This document shows, in pieces, positions 1-8,867 of a DNA stretch of 64,000 nucleotides. The stretch is from CAKZLS01 sp963771545 (GTDB lineage: Bacteria > Pseudomonadota > Alphaproteobacteria > Rhodospirillales > Defluviicoccaceae): assembly GCA_963771545.1 (NCBI GenBank), contig CAVYTX010000002.1, forward strand, positions 1,054,001 through 1,118,000, given 5' to 3'. The notes beneath the pieces were generated by a model. The model was not told the DNA's origin. It saw only the letters and a program-made list of their open reading frames with translations, and did no database searches. The first letter of the stretch is position 1; each line of letters begins with the position of its first letter. The translations under genes and the position numbers were made by a program.

Positions 1-225
1 CAGCTCGAACAGTGGGCTATCCCCGGGCAGGAACTTAACGAGCTTCTGGCCTCTTAGACTTGCCTTACTTCCTTGAAAGAATTGCTCTCCGGCGCTGTTC
101 ACGTATAGGATCGACATCTCTTCATTCACGGTCACGATGACCGTGGACAACGCGTTAAGCACGGCATCCGAATCGACCGTACATTCGTCGCCCGCGTCCA
201 CCAATTTGACGATCCTGTTCGACAT
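1..225 (-). CDS. ntrB: NtrB nitrogen-regulation sensor kinase, N-terminal part (cut by window edge)
   Basis: Only the first 75 codons are present, from an ATG at 225 reading down to base 1 without a stop. The visible protein is a PAS-type sensory segment (VLNALSTVIVTVNEEMSILY, then VNSAGEQFF, then LRGQKLVKFLPGDSPLFEL), which matches the start of the cytoplasmic PII-controlled kinase/phosphatase NtrB that phosphorylates NtrC. The gene begins about 10 bases after the stop of dusB on the same strand, the classic nifR3-ntrB-ntrC arrangement of alphaproteobacteria. The histidine kinase domains lie outside the window, so the family call rests on the PAS segment and the neighbour. Confidence 0.8.
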   Translation of the reverse strand, partial: MSNRIVKLVDAGDECTVDSDAVLNALSTVIVTVNEEMSILYVNSAGEQFFQGSKASLRGQKLVKFLPGDSPLFEL

Positions 226-235
226 CCCGCGGTCT

Positions 236-1222
236 CTACGCCGCTTCCCGATCGACGATCGGAAGATAGAACTCCCGGATCATGACCTTGACCGCCTCGG
301 GATCCGAAACGCGCATGACCCGTGCGCGAAACTCCGCGGACCCCGGTAGACCCTTGGAATACCAGCCCACATGCTTGCGCGCCGCCCGCATCCCTATTTC
401 TCTACCGTAACAGTTCAGCATATCTTCGTAATGCCTTAATAAGGTTTGCATTTGCTCCGCAAGATTCGGATCAGACAAATGCTCCCCGGTGCGGAGGTAG
501 TGGTCGATGATGTTGATCAGCCAGGGCCGTCCATAGGCGCCTCGGCCAACCATTACGCCATCCGCACCGGACACCCTCAGCATGCGCTCCGCATCCTCGC
601 CACAGTGCACGTCGCCATTACCGATTACGGGGATCCCAACGGCTTTCTTGACTTCGCCGATGAATTTCCAGTCGGACTCGCCTTGATAAAACTGGCATCG
701 CGTTCGTCCATGCACAGTAACAGCCTTGATGCCGCAGTCCTGGGCAATTCGAGCCAATTTAGGGGCATTCCGATCGTGATCGTTCCAGCCCGTCCGCATT
801 TTGAGCGTCACCGGGACCGATACCGCCTCGACCACGGCCGTCAGAATCTGGCCCGCCAAGCATTCGTCGCGCATCAGCGCGGCCCCGGCGGCTCCTTTGG
901 TGACCTTCTTCGCCGGGCACCCCATGTTGATATCGATAATCCTCGCCCCCGCGCTTTCGCTCAGGCGCGCCGCCTCGGCCATGTCCTCCGCGTCACACCC
1001 CGCCAATTGCACCGCCATTGGCTGCTCCTCGGGTGTGTGAGCGGACATCCGCAGTGTCCTGATGGAACCATGCATCATCGCCTTGGAAGCAATCATTTCG
1101 GAAACGACGAGACCGGCGCCAAAGCTTTTGACCAGACGCCGGAACGGCAGGTCGGTGATGCCGGCCATGGGCGCCAGCAAAACAGGCGAATCCAAACAGA
1201 TGGTGTCAATGCGAAGCGTCAC
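236..1222 (-). CDS. dusB: tRNA-dihydrouridine synthase DusB (NifR3)
   Basis: FMN-dependent enzyme that reduces uridine to dihydrouridine in the tRNA D-loop. Near the N-terminus it has LAPMAGITDLPFRRL (FMN-binding start of the Dus barrel), then NMGCPAKKVTKGAAGAALM with the catalytic Cys, VTLKMRTGW, VTVHGRTRCQFYQG and GNGDV, all Dus hallmarks in the right order. I chose the GTG at 1220-1222 (VTLRIDTICL) because a GGAG motif lies about 10 bases upstream; a longer reading from a TTG at 1261 has no comparable support. About 328 aa, normal for DusB. It heads the dusB-ntrB operon and is divergent from ispDF across the ypjD-like gene. Confidence 0.93.
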   Translation of the reverse strand: MTLRIDTICLDSPVLLAPMAGITDLPFRRLVKSFGAGLVVSEMIASKAMMHGSIRTLRMSAHTPEEQPMAVQLAGCDAEDMAEAARLSESAGARIIDINMGCPAKKVTKGAAGAALMRDECLAGQILTAVVEAVSVPVTLKMRTGWNDHDRNAPKLARIAQDCGIKAVTVHGRTRCQFYQGESDWKFIGEVKKAVGIPVIGNGDVHCGEDAERMLRVSGADGVMVGRGAYGRPWLINIIDHYLRTGEHLSDPNLAEQMQTLLRHYEDMLNCYGREIGMRAARKHVGWYSKGLPGSAEFRARVMRVSDPEAVKVMIREFYLPIVDREAA

Positions 1223-1323
1223 TGAAAAGCAATCTCCACGAAATGCCCATATAATAGGCAAATCGGAATTGAATCAAGAGCCTGCCCCGAAGCAAGGCAC
1301 GATCAGGATGAAAGTCGGCTGGC

Positions 1324-2127
1324 CTAACCGATCAGCACGTCGGTGACAAACTTCACGCCGGGGTATCCAAGGGTGAGCAACAGATAAGCCAACAGAACCA
1401 CGCGCACAACAAGCCTTCCCCTCATTCCGACACCGTGGTGGCAAACAAGCAAGCCGCCGATCACGACGAACGCGGCGAATGAGAGGAGCGTCTTGTGGGT
1501 GAGCGCGAACGCGTGCCCGGTTTCGCGGTACTGAAGCGCAAGCCCGGTGGCCAAACCAAGGGCGAGAACCCCCTCGCCCACCTTCAGGAGATTAACCAGC
1601 AAGATCTCCGAATCGGTCACCGATGGCAGCAGATTTGTCAACGTCGTGGGTTTCTTGCGCTTGAGAGCGCGCTCCTTGAGCCAAGCGGCCAGGGCGGCGA
1701 CCGCCGCGAGGGTGACCAGGGCGTACGTGGTTACCGACGTGACGATATGCACACCAACCCATGTGCCTCCCTCGGAACCGGCGATCATCGGCTGGCCGGG
1801 CGTCCCTTCCCAAATGGTGCCGATCACGCCCAGCAATAGCATATAGGGAGCCAGCAGCGGCGCCAGTCTCCAAGCATTACGGGTAATAGCGGCCACAATG
1901 GCATAAATGAGCATCGTGGTGGCCACCGTGACCCACAATGTCGCTCCCAAACCTGTTTGCCAGGTTCCTGACGTGTGGACCGCCACCCATCCCAAGGGCC
2001 CCGCAACCGCGATCGAAAGGAACAGCCAGAACATCGCGTCCCGCGATGGCGCGGATCGAAATAGCGTCTGCAACGATGCCGGCAGCAATGAAGCCAAGGC
2101 CGAAAAGCTGAGGAGTACGTTATTCAT
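1324..2127 (-). CDS. CcsA/YpjD-type cytochrome c assembly-like membrane protein
   Basis: A 267-residue integral membrane protein with about eight hydrophobic segments. The stretch GTWVGVHIVTSVTTYALVTL and the later ALTHKTLLSFAAF carry the two histidines expected of the CcsA/CcmC/HemX heme-handling fold, and the loop GTIWEGTPGQP before the first fits the tryptophan-rich periplasmic loop. The family (YpjD/HemX) is associated with heme transport or cytochrome c maturation but the precise role is not settled. It starts at an ATG at 2127, with its 5' end facing ispDF, and lies about 100 bases upstream of dusB on the same strand. No other ccs genes are in the window. Confidence 0.75.
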   Translation of the reverse strand: MNNVLLSFSALASLLPASLQTLFRSAPSRDAMFWLFLSIAVAGPLGWVAVHTSGTWQTGLGATLWVTVATTMLIYAIVAAITRNAWRLAPLLAPYMLLLGVIGTIWEGTPGQPMIAGSEGGTWVGVHIVTSVTTYALVTLAAVAALAAWLKERALKRKKPTTLTNLLPSVTDSEILLVNLLKVGEGVLALGLATGLALQYRETGHAFALTHKTLLSFAAFVVIGGLLVCHHGVGMRGRLVVRVVLLAYLLLTLGYPGVKFVTDVLIG

Positions 2128-2267
2128 TGCGTATTCATTGCGTCACCCGGCGTTGGTTGCGATCGAAATGGGGACCGGCACGCCGCTACCATCGCGCCGG
2201 CTCAGCCTCTTGGCAAGTCCCCCGAGTCCTTTTAGGGTCTCGAGCTTTATGGCTAGGGATACAATCG

Positions 2268-3431
2268 ATGACGGGCTGCGCAGCGTTGATCGTCGCCGCC
2301 GGCAGGGGGGCCAGGTTTGGCGGCGAGATACCGAAGCAGTATGCCCGGTTGGCCGGTCAAGCGGTGTTGACCCGGACCGTCCGAGTGTTCTTGTCCCATC
2401 CGCGCGTGGATGTTGTCCGCGTCGTGATCCATCCCGATGACGCGCCATTGTACGAGGCCATGATCGGTTCCCTGGATCTATTGCCGCCAACACCGGGAGG
2501 TTTGTCCCGTCAGGATTCCGTTCGTCTAGGACTGGAAAGCCTCGAGCCGCTGGCGCCCCAGACGGTGCTCATCCACGACGCGGCCCGCCCTTTCGTAACT
2601 CCGGAGATCATCACCAGAGTTTTGGAGGGACTGGCGGCGGCGCACGGCGCCATTCCCGCGGTTCCCGTCCGCGACACGTTGAAACGCAGCGAGGCAGGCG
2701 GAAGAATAACGGAAACGGTGGACAGACGCGCCCTGTGGCAAGCGCAGACGCCGCAGGGGTTTCGTTTCCCTGAAATTTTAACCGCGCATCGATTATTGGC
2801 GGGGAGTGACTTGACGGACGACGCGGCGGTTTGCGAACAGGCCGATCTGAACGTCATTCTGGTGAGTGGCGATGAGAACAACTTCAAGGTAACCGCGATG
2901 AACGACCTCGCTCGCGCCGAAACCATGCTTGCCAAGGCGGCCCAAACGCGTACGGGACTGGGTTTCGACGTCCACCGCTTCGGATCGGGCGATCATGTGA
3001 TGCTGTGCGGCGTCGCCATCCCTCACGATGCCGGTCTGGAGGGACATTCCGACGCCGACGTGGCCTTTCACGCCCTGACCGATGCCCTGCTCGGAGCCAT
3101 TGGCGCCGGCGACATCGGCCGTCACTTTCCGCCGGGCAATCCCACTTGGCGTGGCGCTGCATCCGACATCTTCGTCACTCACGCCGGACGGTTGATCACC
3201 GATCGAGGCGGTCAAATCAACAACGTCGATGTGACCATCATTTGCGAGCGACCGAAGATCGGCCCCCATCGAGAGGCCATGCGTGACCAAATCGCGACGG
3301 TTCTGCGGATCCCCCTGGACCGCGTCAGCGTCAAGGCAACCACGACGGAGGGTCTGGGGTTCACGGGTCGCCAAGAGGGAATCGCCGCGCAAGCCATTGC
3401 CACGGTTCAAATTCCACTCGAAACGATCTAA
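2268..3431 (+). CDS. ispDF: Bifunctional IspD/IspF of the MEP isoprenoid pathway
   Basis: Fused enzyme: residues 1 to about 225 are IspD (CTP + MEP to CDP-ME), with AALIVAAGRGARFGGEIPKQ at the start, DAARPFV in the middle and ETVDRRALWQAQTPQGF later. From about residue 228 the IspF domain follows (2C-methyl-D-erythritol 2,4-cyclodiphosphate synthase) with the metal ligands in GLGFDVHRFG, the GHSDADVAFHALTDALLGA motif and GDIGRHFPP. The start is the ATG at 2268 (MTGCAALIVAAG), preceded by AGGGA at a good distance; the reading frame stays open upstream but without homology. 387 aa, normal for the alphaproteobacterial fusion. Convergent with cutA, 6 bases apart. Confidence 0.95.
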   Translation: MTGCAALIVAAGRGARFGGEIPKQYARLAGQAVLTRTVRVFLSHPRVDVVRVVIHPDDAPLYEAMIGSLDLLPPTPGGLSRQDSVRLGLESLEPLAPQTVLIHDAARPFVTPEIITRVLEGLAAAHGAIPAVPVRDTLKRSEAGGRITETVDRRALWQAQTPQGFRFPEILTAHRLLAGSDLTDDAAVCEQADLNVILVSGDENNFKVTAMNDLARAETMLAKAAQTRTGLGFDVHRFGSGDHVMLCGVAIPHDAGLEGHSDADVAFHALTDALLGAIGAGDIGRHFPPGNPTWRGAASDIFVTHAGRLITDRGGQINNVDVTIICERPKIGPHREAMRDQIATVLRIPLDRVSVKATTTEGLGFTGRQEGIAAQAIATVQIPLETI

Positions 3432-3437
3432 CGCTAA

Positions 3438-3752
3438 CTATTGTGTTTCAGCGGCGATCCATTCGAGGAAATCTGGATTGCCCTGGGTGATGGGCACGGC
3501 CACCACGCAGGGACAGTCGTAAGAGTGTAGCTGCTTGATTTTCGCCGTGAGGGCCTCCACGAGATCCTCTCGCGATTTGAGGATCAGCGAGACCTCCTTT
3601 TCGGCCTGAACGCCCCCCTCCCACCAGAAAAACGAGGTCACGTCCGCCAAAACATTGGCGCAGGCCGCCAGACGGTCGCCGACCACCGCGCGGGCGATGG
3701 TTTCGGCCTCGTCGCGCGAACTGGTGGTGACATAAATCAGAACCGCCGACAT
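3438..3752 (-). CDS. cutA: CutA1 divalent-cation tolerance protein
   Basis: A 104-residue trimeric ferredoxin-like-fold protein. Recognisable from VLIYVTTSSRDEAETIAR at the start, VGDRLAACANV, the aromatic SFFWWEGGVQ segment, EVSLILKSRED and the C-terminal CPCVVAVPI. The family is tied to copper tolerance in E. coli, but its biochemical role remains unclear. Starts at an ATG at 3752. It is convergent with ispDF. Confidence 0.92.
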   Translation of the reverse strand: MSAVLIYVTTSSRDEAETIARAVVGDRLAACANVLADVTSFFWWEGGVQAEKEVSLILKSREDLVEALTAKIKQLHSYDCPCVVAVPITQGNPDFLEWIAAETQ

Positions 3753-3949
3753 AGACGAACACCCTCCGCAGTCTCAACGAAACAACGGTTCGACTTTGAC
3801 TCGCTAAGTTAACCGGGTCCTCGAGCGACGGCAACGCAAAGGCGGTTTCCGAGAGGAAAAAGGGGGCCGGGGGCGGCGAAACGCTGTCGTTTCCATTGGT
3901 CGCGATGGCTATACTTGGCGCTGGAACCGGGCGTTCTGGGAGAACCGCA

Positions 3950-4723
3950 ATGCTCGCGCCTTGGAACGGTTCACGTGCGGTGGACCGGTTAATGGTGTTT
4001 GCCGTAAGCGCAATGATCTTGGCGGGGGCTGGTTCATCCGCGGCCGCAACCGAAACCGAGGAAGAAATCGCCGCCGCCCGCGCCCAAATGGTGGTTGAAA
4101 TACGGGCAAATGCTGATTCAGTAGGAACCGTGGGCGGCAGGACCGGCATATCCAAATCCGTCTTGCGCGTGATGGGCGAGATCCCCCGGCATGAGTTCGT
4201 CCCTAAAAGCGAGCGGAGCAACGCCTATCAGGACCGTCCCCTGCCAATCGGCCACGGCCAGACCATTTCCCAGCCCTACATCGTGGCTTTGATGACGGAG
4301 CTACTGCAGTTAAGCCCCGATGACGTGGTTCTCGAAGTGGGAACGGGCTCCGGCTACCAGGCCGCAGTTCTCGGCTCACTCTGTCGCGAAGTCTACACAA
4401 TCGAGATCGTCACCGCCCTCGCCGAACAGGCCAAGGCCAATCTCAAGCGTCTGGGGTTCGCCAACGTCACGGTTCGCCAGGGAGATGGGTACTACGGATG
4501 GCCGGAACACGCGCCGTTCGACGGCATCATCGTAACCGCCGCGACCAGCCACGTTCCTCCCCCGCTCATCCAGCAGCTCAAGCCGGGCGGACGAATGGTC
4601 ATCCCCGTCGGGGGGCCATTTTTTGTGCAACAGCTGATCATGGTGGAGAAGGCGGCAGACGGATCGATTGGCACCAGGCACCTTCTCCCCGTTCGATTTG
4701 TACCGCTGACGGGTGGTCATTAA
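3950..4723 (+). CDS. pcm: Protein-L-isoaspartate O-methyltransferase, exported
   Basis: SAM-dependent repair enzyme that methylates isoaspartyl residues in damaged proteins. The enzyme body shows EIPRHEFVP, DRPLPIGHGQTISQPYIVAL (substrate loop), LEVGTGSGYQAAVLGSL (SAM binding, near residue 127) and GGRMVIPVG. Unlike the cytoplasmic E. coli enzyme, the N-terminus carries a signal peptide: basic start, hydrophobic MVFAVSAMILAGAG and a cleavage-like SSAAA just before TETEEE. So it probably acts in the periplasm. I chose the ATG at 3950 because GGGAGA lies 7 bases upstream; a GTG-type start at 3896 is possible. About 257 aa. It is followed almost without gap by the membrane spermidine-synthase-like gene. 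Confidence 0.92.
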   Translation: MLAPWNGSRAVDRLMVFAVSAMILAGAGSSAAATETEEEIAAARAQMVVEIRANADSVGTVGGRTGISKSVLRVMGEIPRHEFVPKSERSNAYQDRPLPIGHGQTISQPYIVALMTELLQLSPDDVVLEVGTGSGYQAAVLGSLCREVYTIEIVTALAEQAKANLKRLGFANVTVRQGDGYYGWPEHAPFDGIIVTAATSHVPPPLIQQLKPGGRMVIPVGGPFFVQQLIMVEKAADGSIGTRHLLPVRFVPLTGGH

Positions 4724-4724
4724 C

Positions 4725-7163
4725 GTGAAAGGGCTCGCCGCTGTCGCCCTGCTCTCGGCGGCGACCCTGAGTTTCGAGGTGTTATTGGTGCGGATGTTCT
4801 CCATCGCCCAATGGCACCATTTCGCCTACATGATCATCAGCTTGGCGCTGCTGGGTTACGGCGCCAGCGGGACATTTCTATGCTTCGCCCGCGTCTGGTT
4901 GCTTGCCCGCTTCTCCGCCGCCTTCGCGGGGTTCGCCATCCTTTTCGGATTGACGGCGCCGGCGGCATTCTCGGTCGCCAGCCACGTACCGCTCAACGTG
5001 CTGGAGATCGCTTGGGACGTTGATCAGCATCTAAATCTGTTATGGGTCTACACGGTTTTGGCGGTTCCCTTTTTCTGCGCGGCGACCGCCATTGGTCTCG
5101 CCCTGACCGCCGCCGGCAACCACGTCGGTCGGGTTTATAGGAGCGATTTGATCGGCGCCGGGATTGGCGCCTTGGCCATCGTTGGCGGACTGTTCGTATT
5201 GCGGCCCGAAGACTGCCTCAAGGCGATAGGAAGCCTTGGCCTAATGGCCGCGGTCATCGCGGGGCTTCCCGCCCGCTTGCCCAAACCGGCGTCCTTGGGT
5301 CTGTTCGCCGTCGCGGTGCTCTTACCATGGGCGTGGCCCGACGGCTGGTTGACGCCGGAACCATCGCCCTACAAACAATTGTCCCTGGCCATGCTGGTCC
5401 CCGACGCCACGATCATAAGCGAGCGATCGAGTCCCCTAGGCTTGCTCACGGTCGTCCGAAGCCCGACCATCCCCTTCCGTTACGCTCCCGGGCTCAGCCT
5501 CAACGCCACTATGGAACCGCCGGAGCAACTCGGCGTCTTCACCGATGGCGACGCGATGACACCCATTACCCGCTTCGACGGGCGGCCGGAGACGATCGCG
5601 TATCTGGACCAGCAGACGGGCGCGCTCGCGTATCATCTGCTCGATCGTCCGCGCGTTCTCATACTTGGCGCCGGGGGAGGCGCCGACGTGCTCCTCGCGC
5701 GCATCCACGACGCCCGCGGCATCGACGCGGTGGAAATCAATCCTCAGATGGTGCGGCTCGTGCGACAGGACTTCGCGGAGTTCGCGGGCGGCGTATTCAG
5801 TTTACCGCCGGTCAGCGTTCACGTGAGCGAAGCCCGCGCCTTCGTCGCCGGCTCCCGCAAGACCTATGACCTGATTCAGATTGCGCTGCTTGATTCGTTC
5901 AGCGCCGCCGCCGCGGGGCTCCACGCTCTCAACGAGAGCACGCTCTATACCGTCGAAGCCGTGGAAACCTATTTGGACAAGCTTTCACCGGGCGGCTTTC
6001 TCTCCATCACGCGCTGGCTGAAGGTGCCGCCTCGCGACAGTCTGAAGCTGTTCGCGACCGCCGTCGCCGCCCTCGATAGCCGGGGGTTTCGGGACCCCGG
6101 CGAGCGGATCGCCGTGATCCGGGGATGGCGAACCACCACTCTGTTGATCAAGAACGGCGTCCTGACCGGCGAGGAGATCCGGGCCATCCGTCGTTTTTCC
6201 GATCGGCTCGGCTTTGATTTGGGGTATTTGCCGGGGTTGGAAGCCGCGGAGGCCAACCGGCACAATATCCTGGACCAACCTTACCTGTTCGAGGGGACCC
6301 GGGCACTGCTCGGCCCGGATAAGGATCGCTTCCTGGCCGACTACCGATTTGACATCGCCCCCTCCACCGACGATCGTCCGTATTTCTTTCATTTTCTCAA
6401 GTGGCGCACTTTGGTCGACTTGTTCGAGCAACGGGACCGGGGCGGCCTCAATCTCATCGAATGGGGGTATCCGGTCGTGCTCGCCACCCTGGCACAGGCG
6501 ATCGTCGTCGGCGCCGCGTTGATTCTGTTGCCTCTGACATGGCTCGGAAGATCGAAGGTGGACACGGAGCATCCCCCGCGCCACCATCCGCGACTTACCG
6601 TGGCCGTTTACTTTTTCGCATTGGGTCTGGCCTTCCTGTTCATGGAAATGGCCTTCATTCAAAAGTTCCAGTTGTTTCTTGGTCATCCGCTTTACGCAGT
6701 GTCGGTCGTGCTCTGCGGCTTTCTGATTTCCGCGGGGTTCGGCGGCGGTTTGTCGCAACGCTGGTTAAGATGGTTCGGGGAACACGCCGGCAGGGCCGTG
6801 GCGATGGCCGCGGGGGCGATCATCCTTCTCGCGCTGATCTATCTCTGGGCTCTACCGCCTGTCTTCGAGCATCTGGGCGCGTGGCCATCTCCGGCTAAAA
6901 TTGTCGCGGCGCTCGTGTTGATCGGCCCCATTGCTTTTTTAATGGGCATTCCGTTTCCGCTAGGCCTCGCGGAAACATCCGTTCACGCCCCCGAACTGGT
7001 CCCCTGGGCATGGGGCATCAATGGCTGTGCTTCGGTAATCAGCGCGGTACTGGCCACCGTGCTTGCCATTCATATCGGGTTTTCGGGTGTGGTGCTCTTG
7101 GCAGCGGCGATCTACGGCGCGGCGGCGATCGCCTTTCCGAAGTACGGACGTTCGCCAAGTTGA
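4725..7163 (+). CDS. Polytopic membrane protein with spermidine-synthase-like (SAM-fold) domain
   Basis: About 812 residues in three parts: roughly six to seven hydrophobic segments over residues 1-220, a soluble Rossmann domain around residues 250-570 with VLILGAGGGADVLLARI and DAVEINPQMVRLVRQDFAEF typical of spermidine synthases, and another membrane block of about seven segments over 590-810. This matches the fused MFS/spermidine-synthase-like family, whose substrate is unknown. I prefer the GTG at 4725 (MKGLAAVALLS), preceded by GGTGG, to the GTG at 4713, which overlaps pcm. Adjacency and near-overlap with exported pcm imply co-transcription. Convergent with the next gene, 7 bases apart. 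Confidence 0.8.
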   Translation: MKGLAAVALLSAATLSFEVLLVRMFSIAQWHHFAYMIISLALLGYGASGTFLCFARVWLLARFSAAFAGFAILFGLTAPAAFSVASHVPLNVLEIAWDVDQHLNLLWVYTVLAVPFFCAATAIGLALTAAGNHVGRVYRSDLIGAGIGALAIVGGLFVLRPEDCLKAIGSLGLMAAVIAGLPARLPKPASLGLFAVAVLLPWAWPDGWLTPEPSPYKQLSLAMLVPDATIISERSSPLGLLTVVRSPTIPFRYAPGLSLNATMEPPEQLGVFTDGDAMTPITRFDGRPETIAYLDQQTGALAYHLLDRPRVLILGAGGGADVLLARIHDARGIDAVEINPQMVRLVRQDFAEFAGGVFSLPPVSVHVSEARAFVAGSRKTYDLIQIALLDSFSAAAAGLHALNESTLYTVEAVETYLDKLSPGGFLSITRWLKVPPRDSLKLFATAVAALDSRGFRDPGERIAVIRGWRTTTLLIKNGVLTGEEIRAIRRFSDRLGFDLGYLPGLEAAEANRHNILDQPYLFEGTRALLGPDKDRFLADYRFDIAPSTDDRPYFFHFLKWRTLVDLFEQRDRGGLNLIEWGYPVVLATLAQAIVVGAALILLPLTWLGRSKVDTEHPPRHHPRLTVAVYFFALGLAFLFMEMAFIQKFQLFLGHPLYAVSVVLCGFLISAGFGGGLSQRWLRWFGEHAGRAVAMAAGAIILLALIYLWALPPVFEHLGAWPSPAKIVAALVLIGPIAFLMGIPFPLGLAETSVHAPELVPWAWGINGCASVISAVLATVLAIHIGFSGVVLLAAAIYGAAAIAFPKYGRSPS

Positions 7164-7170
7164 GCGGTTT

Positions 7171-7746
7171 TCATTTGTTAACCTTGAGCAATGTTCCCGT
7201 GATGGCGCGCATCGGCTCGCCTTCCACATAGCGATGAAAGTCGAGCTCCAAGCCCCTGTCGGACAGGGTGCGGTGGTAGACCTGCATTTCGTAGCTGCCT
7301 TCGCGGGTTATGATAAGGCCATAAACGGTGAGCGTCCGGCCGGTTATGCGAGCCCAAACATAGGGGTGTCCCTTGAGCGGGTCGAGGGGAACGCTGTCGC
7401 CAAACTTATTGCGTTGCATGGCCGAGCCGAAGATACCGGTTCGTTCCGTGGGTTCGAAGTTGATGGAGTAGGTCTTTCGCTTGACCCGTCCCTCGTCATT
7501 CGTTTCGGCGGTCGTCCACGTGACGTTAAACCCGCGACCATCCGGCTTGATGGACACGCCGATGTCGCGCGGCGCCATATCTTCGTTATCGGCACTAAAA
7601 CCTTTTCCCTCGTAAGTTCCGTAAAACGCTTCGATGGGTGCATCTTCGGCGCTAGCGGGAGGCGCGGTCAGCCAGTTCCCGAACAAAACGGCAAAAAACA
7701 CGAAGCGCAAGGCGTGCGCGACCCGTCGGCTTTCACCAAACAGCAT
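7171..7746 (-). CDS. Secreted protein of unknown function
   Basis: A 191-residue protein with a clear signal peptide (basic start, then ALRFVFFAVLFGNWLTAPPASA, predicted cut before EDAPIEAF). The mature part starts with FYGTYEGKGFSADNEDM and is rich in beta-strand-like alternation, including the segments GFNVTWTT and LTVYGLIITREGSYEMQVYHRTLSDRG, so a lipocalin-like or other small beta-barrel fold is plausible but not shown. I do not recognise a named family. It lies upstream of nothing on its strand within 7 bases of a convergent gene, so it is probably a single-gene unit transcribed from the tRNA side. Confidence 0.65.
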   Translation of the reverse strand: MLFGESRRVAHALRFVFFAVLFGNWLTAPPASAEDAPIEAFYGTYEGKGFSADNEDMAPRDIGVSIKPDGRGFNVTWTTAETNDEGRVKRKTYSINFEPTERTGIFGSAMQRNKFGDSVPLDPLKGHPYVWARITGRTLTVYGLIITREGSYEMQVYHRTLSDRGLELDFHRYVEGEPMRAITGTLLKVNK

Positions 7747-7848
7747 GAGACACCTGACCGATTTTTCGGGAATGATCTGCTATGCGGCGCGCGCCGAGAG
7801 TGCCCAGCATTTTCATTGCCAAAAAAGAACGACAAATGCAGCAAGAAT

Positions 7849-7925
7849 TGGTCGGAGCGGCCGGACTTGAACCGGCGACCCCTACACCCCCAGTGTAGTG
7901 CGCTACCAGACTGCGCCACGCTCCG
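7849..7925 (-). tRNA. tRNA-Pro (anticodon GGG)
   Basis: Read on the minus strand the 77-base cloverleaf begins CGGAGCG and closes with CGCTCCG followed by encoded ACCA. The anticodon stem CTACA/TGTAG encloses the loop CTGGGGG, giving anticodon GGG for proline. The T-arm shows GTTCAAGTC. All stems pair without mismatches that I can see. It decodes CCC and CCU. Confidence 0.95.
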
Positions 7926-7983
7926 ACGTCGCCTCGGACTATAGCGCGTTGCAAAGAAACCCCGCAAGTGCGGCAGGAGATCG

Positions 7984-8445
7984 TTAGCCGACTATTTTAC
8001 CAAGGAATTCCCGCAATTCCTCAAGTTCGCGAAGAGTCGCTTCAAGTTCACCGCGGAAGGGCGACTCCAAGCTTAAACTCCCTTGTGATTCTTCCGCCGA
8101 GCTAGCGGCACCGGCCGCTTCCTCCGGTTCCGCCTCCACGGCGGCGCTCCTGCCGGTCTCACGCAGCAGCTTCTGCACGCCCTTGATGGTGTACCCCTCC
8201 ACGTAGAGCAGGCTTTTGATCCCTTTGATCAACACGATGTCTTCGGGCCGGTAATATCGTCGGCCGCCCCGACGCTTTACCGGCTTGATCTGTGGAAACT
8301 TTGTTTCCCAGAAGCGCAAAACGTGCTGAGGCAGCTCCAATTCCGTGGACACCTCGGTGATGGTGCGAAAGGCCTCGGGAGATTTAGTCTCCTGCCAACC
8401 CCACCCCGCATCTCGACGGTGCGAACCGGTTTCAGTCGGTCTCAC
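7984..8445 (-). CDS. MerR-family transcriptional regulator downstream of ihfA
   Basis: A 153-residue protein. Residues about 25-95 form a winged-helix MerR DNA-binding domain: FRTITEVSTELELPQHVLRF, then WETKFPQIKPVKRRGGRRYY and RPEDIVLIKGIKSLL. The C-terminal third is acidic and Ala/Glu-rich followed by a short helix (LEATLRELEELREFLGKI), without the cysteines of metal-responsive MerR proteins. The start overlaps the end of ihfA by 14 bases, so the two are translationally linked. A MerR gene at this spot is a standard alphaproteobacterial arrangement; its target genes are unknown. Confidence 0.88.
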   Translation of the reverse strand: MRPTETGSHRRDAGWGWQETKSPEAFRTITEVSTELELPQHVLRFWETKFPQIKPVKRRGGRRYYRPEDIVLIKGIKSLLYVEGYTIKGVQKLLRETGRSAAVEAEPEEAAGAASSAEESQGSLSLESPFRGELEATLRELEELREFLGKIVG

Positions 8446-8746
8446 CGGGACGCCTATTCTCGTTGATCCGGAGCTTCAGTACGTGTGACGGGCGAAACAC
8501 TAAAACCCGCCTCGGCAGGATCGGCACTTGCTCACCGGTTTTCGGGTTGCGGCCGATTCGCTCACCTTTCTGCCGCACGGAAAAACTGCCAAACGATGAG
8601 AGCTTCACCGTCTTACCCGAGGAGAGCGCCTCTGAAATCTCGTTGAGGACTGATTCCAAAAGCTCGGCCGATTCATTGCGTGAGAGACCAACCTCCTGGT
8701 AAACCGCCTCGCTCAAATTAGCCCGTGTAATGGTTGTTTCGGACAT
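8432..8746 (-). CDS. ihfA: Integration host factor subunit alpha
   Basis: A 104-residue DNA-bending protein of the HU/IHF family. The helical N-terminus (LSEAVYQEVGLSRNESAELL) is followed by VKLSSFGSFSVRQKGERIGR and NPKTGEQVPILPRRVLVFRP, which contains the beta-arm tip whose proline intercalates into DNA. IHF-alpha rather than HU is indicated by the extended ends and by position downstream of fabH. About 120 bases separate it from fabH. Confidence 0.93.
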   Translation of the reverse strand: MSETTITRANLSEAVYQEVGLSRNESAELLESVLNEISEALSSGKTVKLSSFGSFSVRQKGERIGRNPKTGEQVPILPRRVLVFRPSHVLKLRINENRRPGETD

Positions 8747-8867
8747 TGTGGCCCGTTCCTCCTGTGATCGTGATTCGACAGCCTATCGCGACACAAGAAA
8801 ACCGTCAATATCAAGGGGATGGGACCGGTGTTTTCAACCACGCTGTTGCGTCGCGCAGAAGCTCGCT

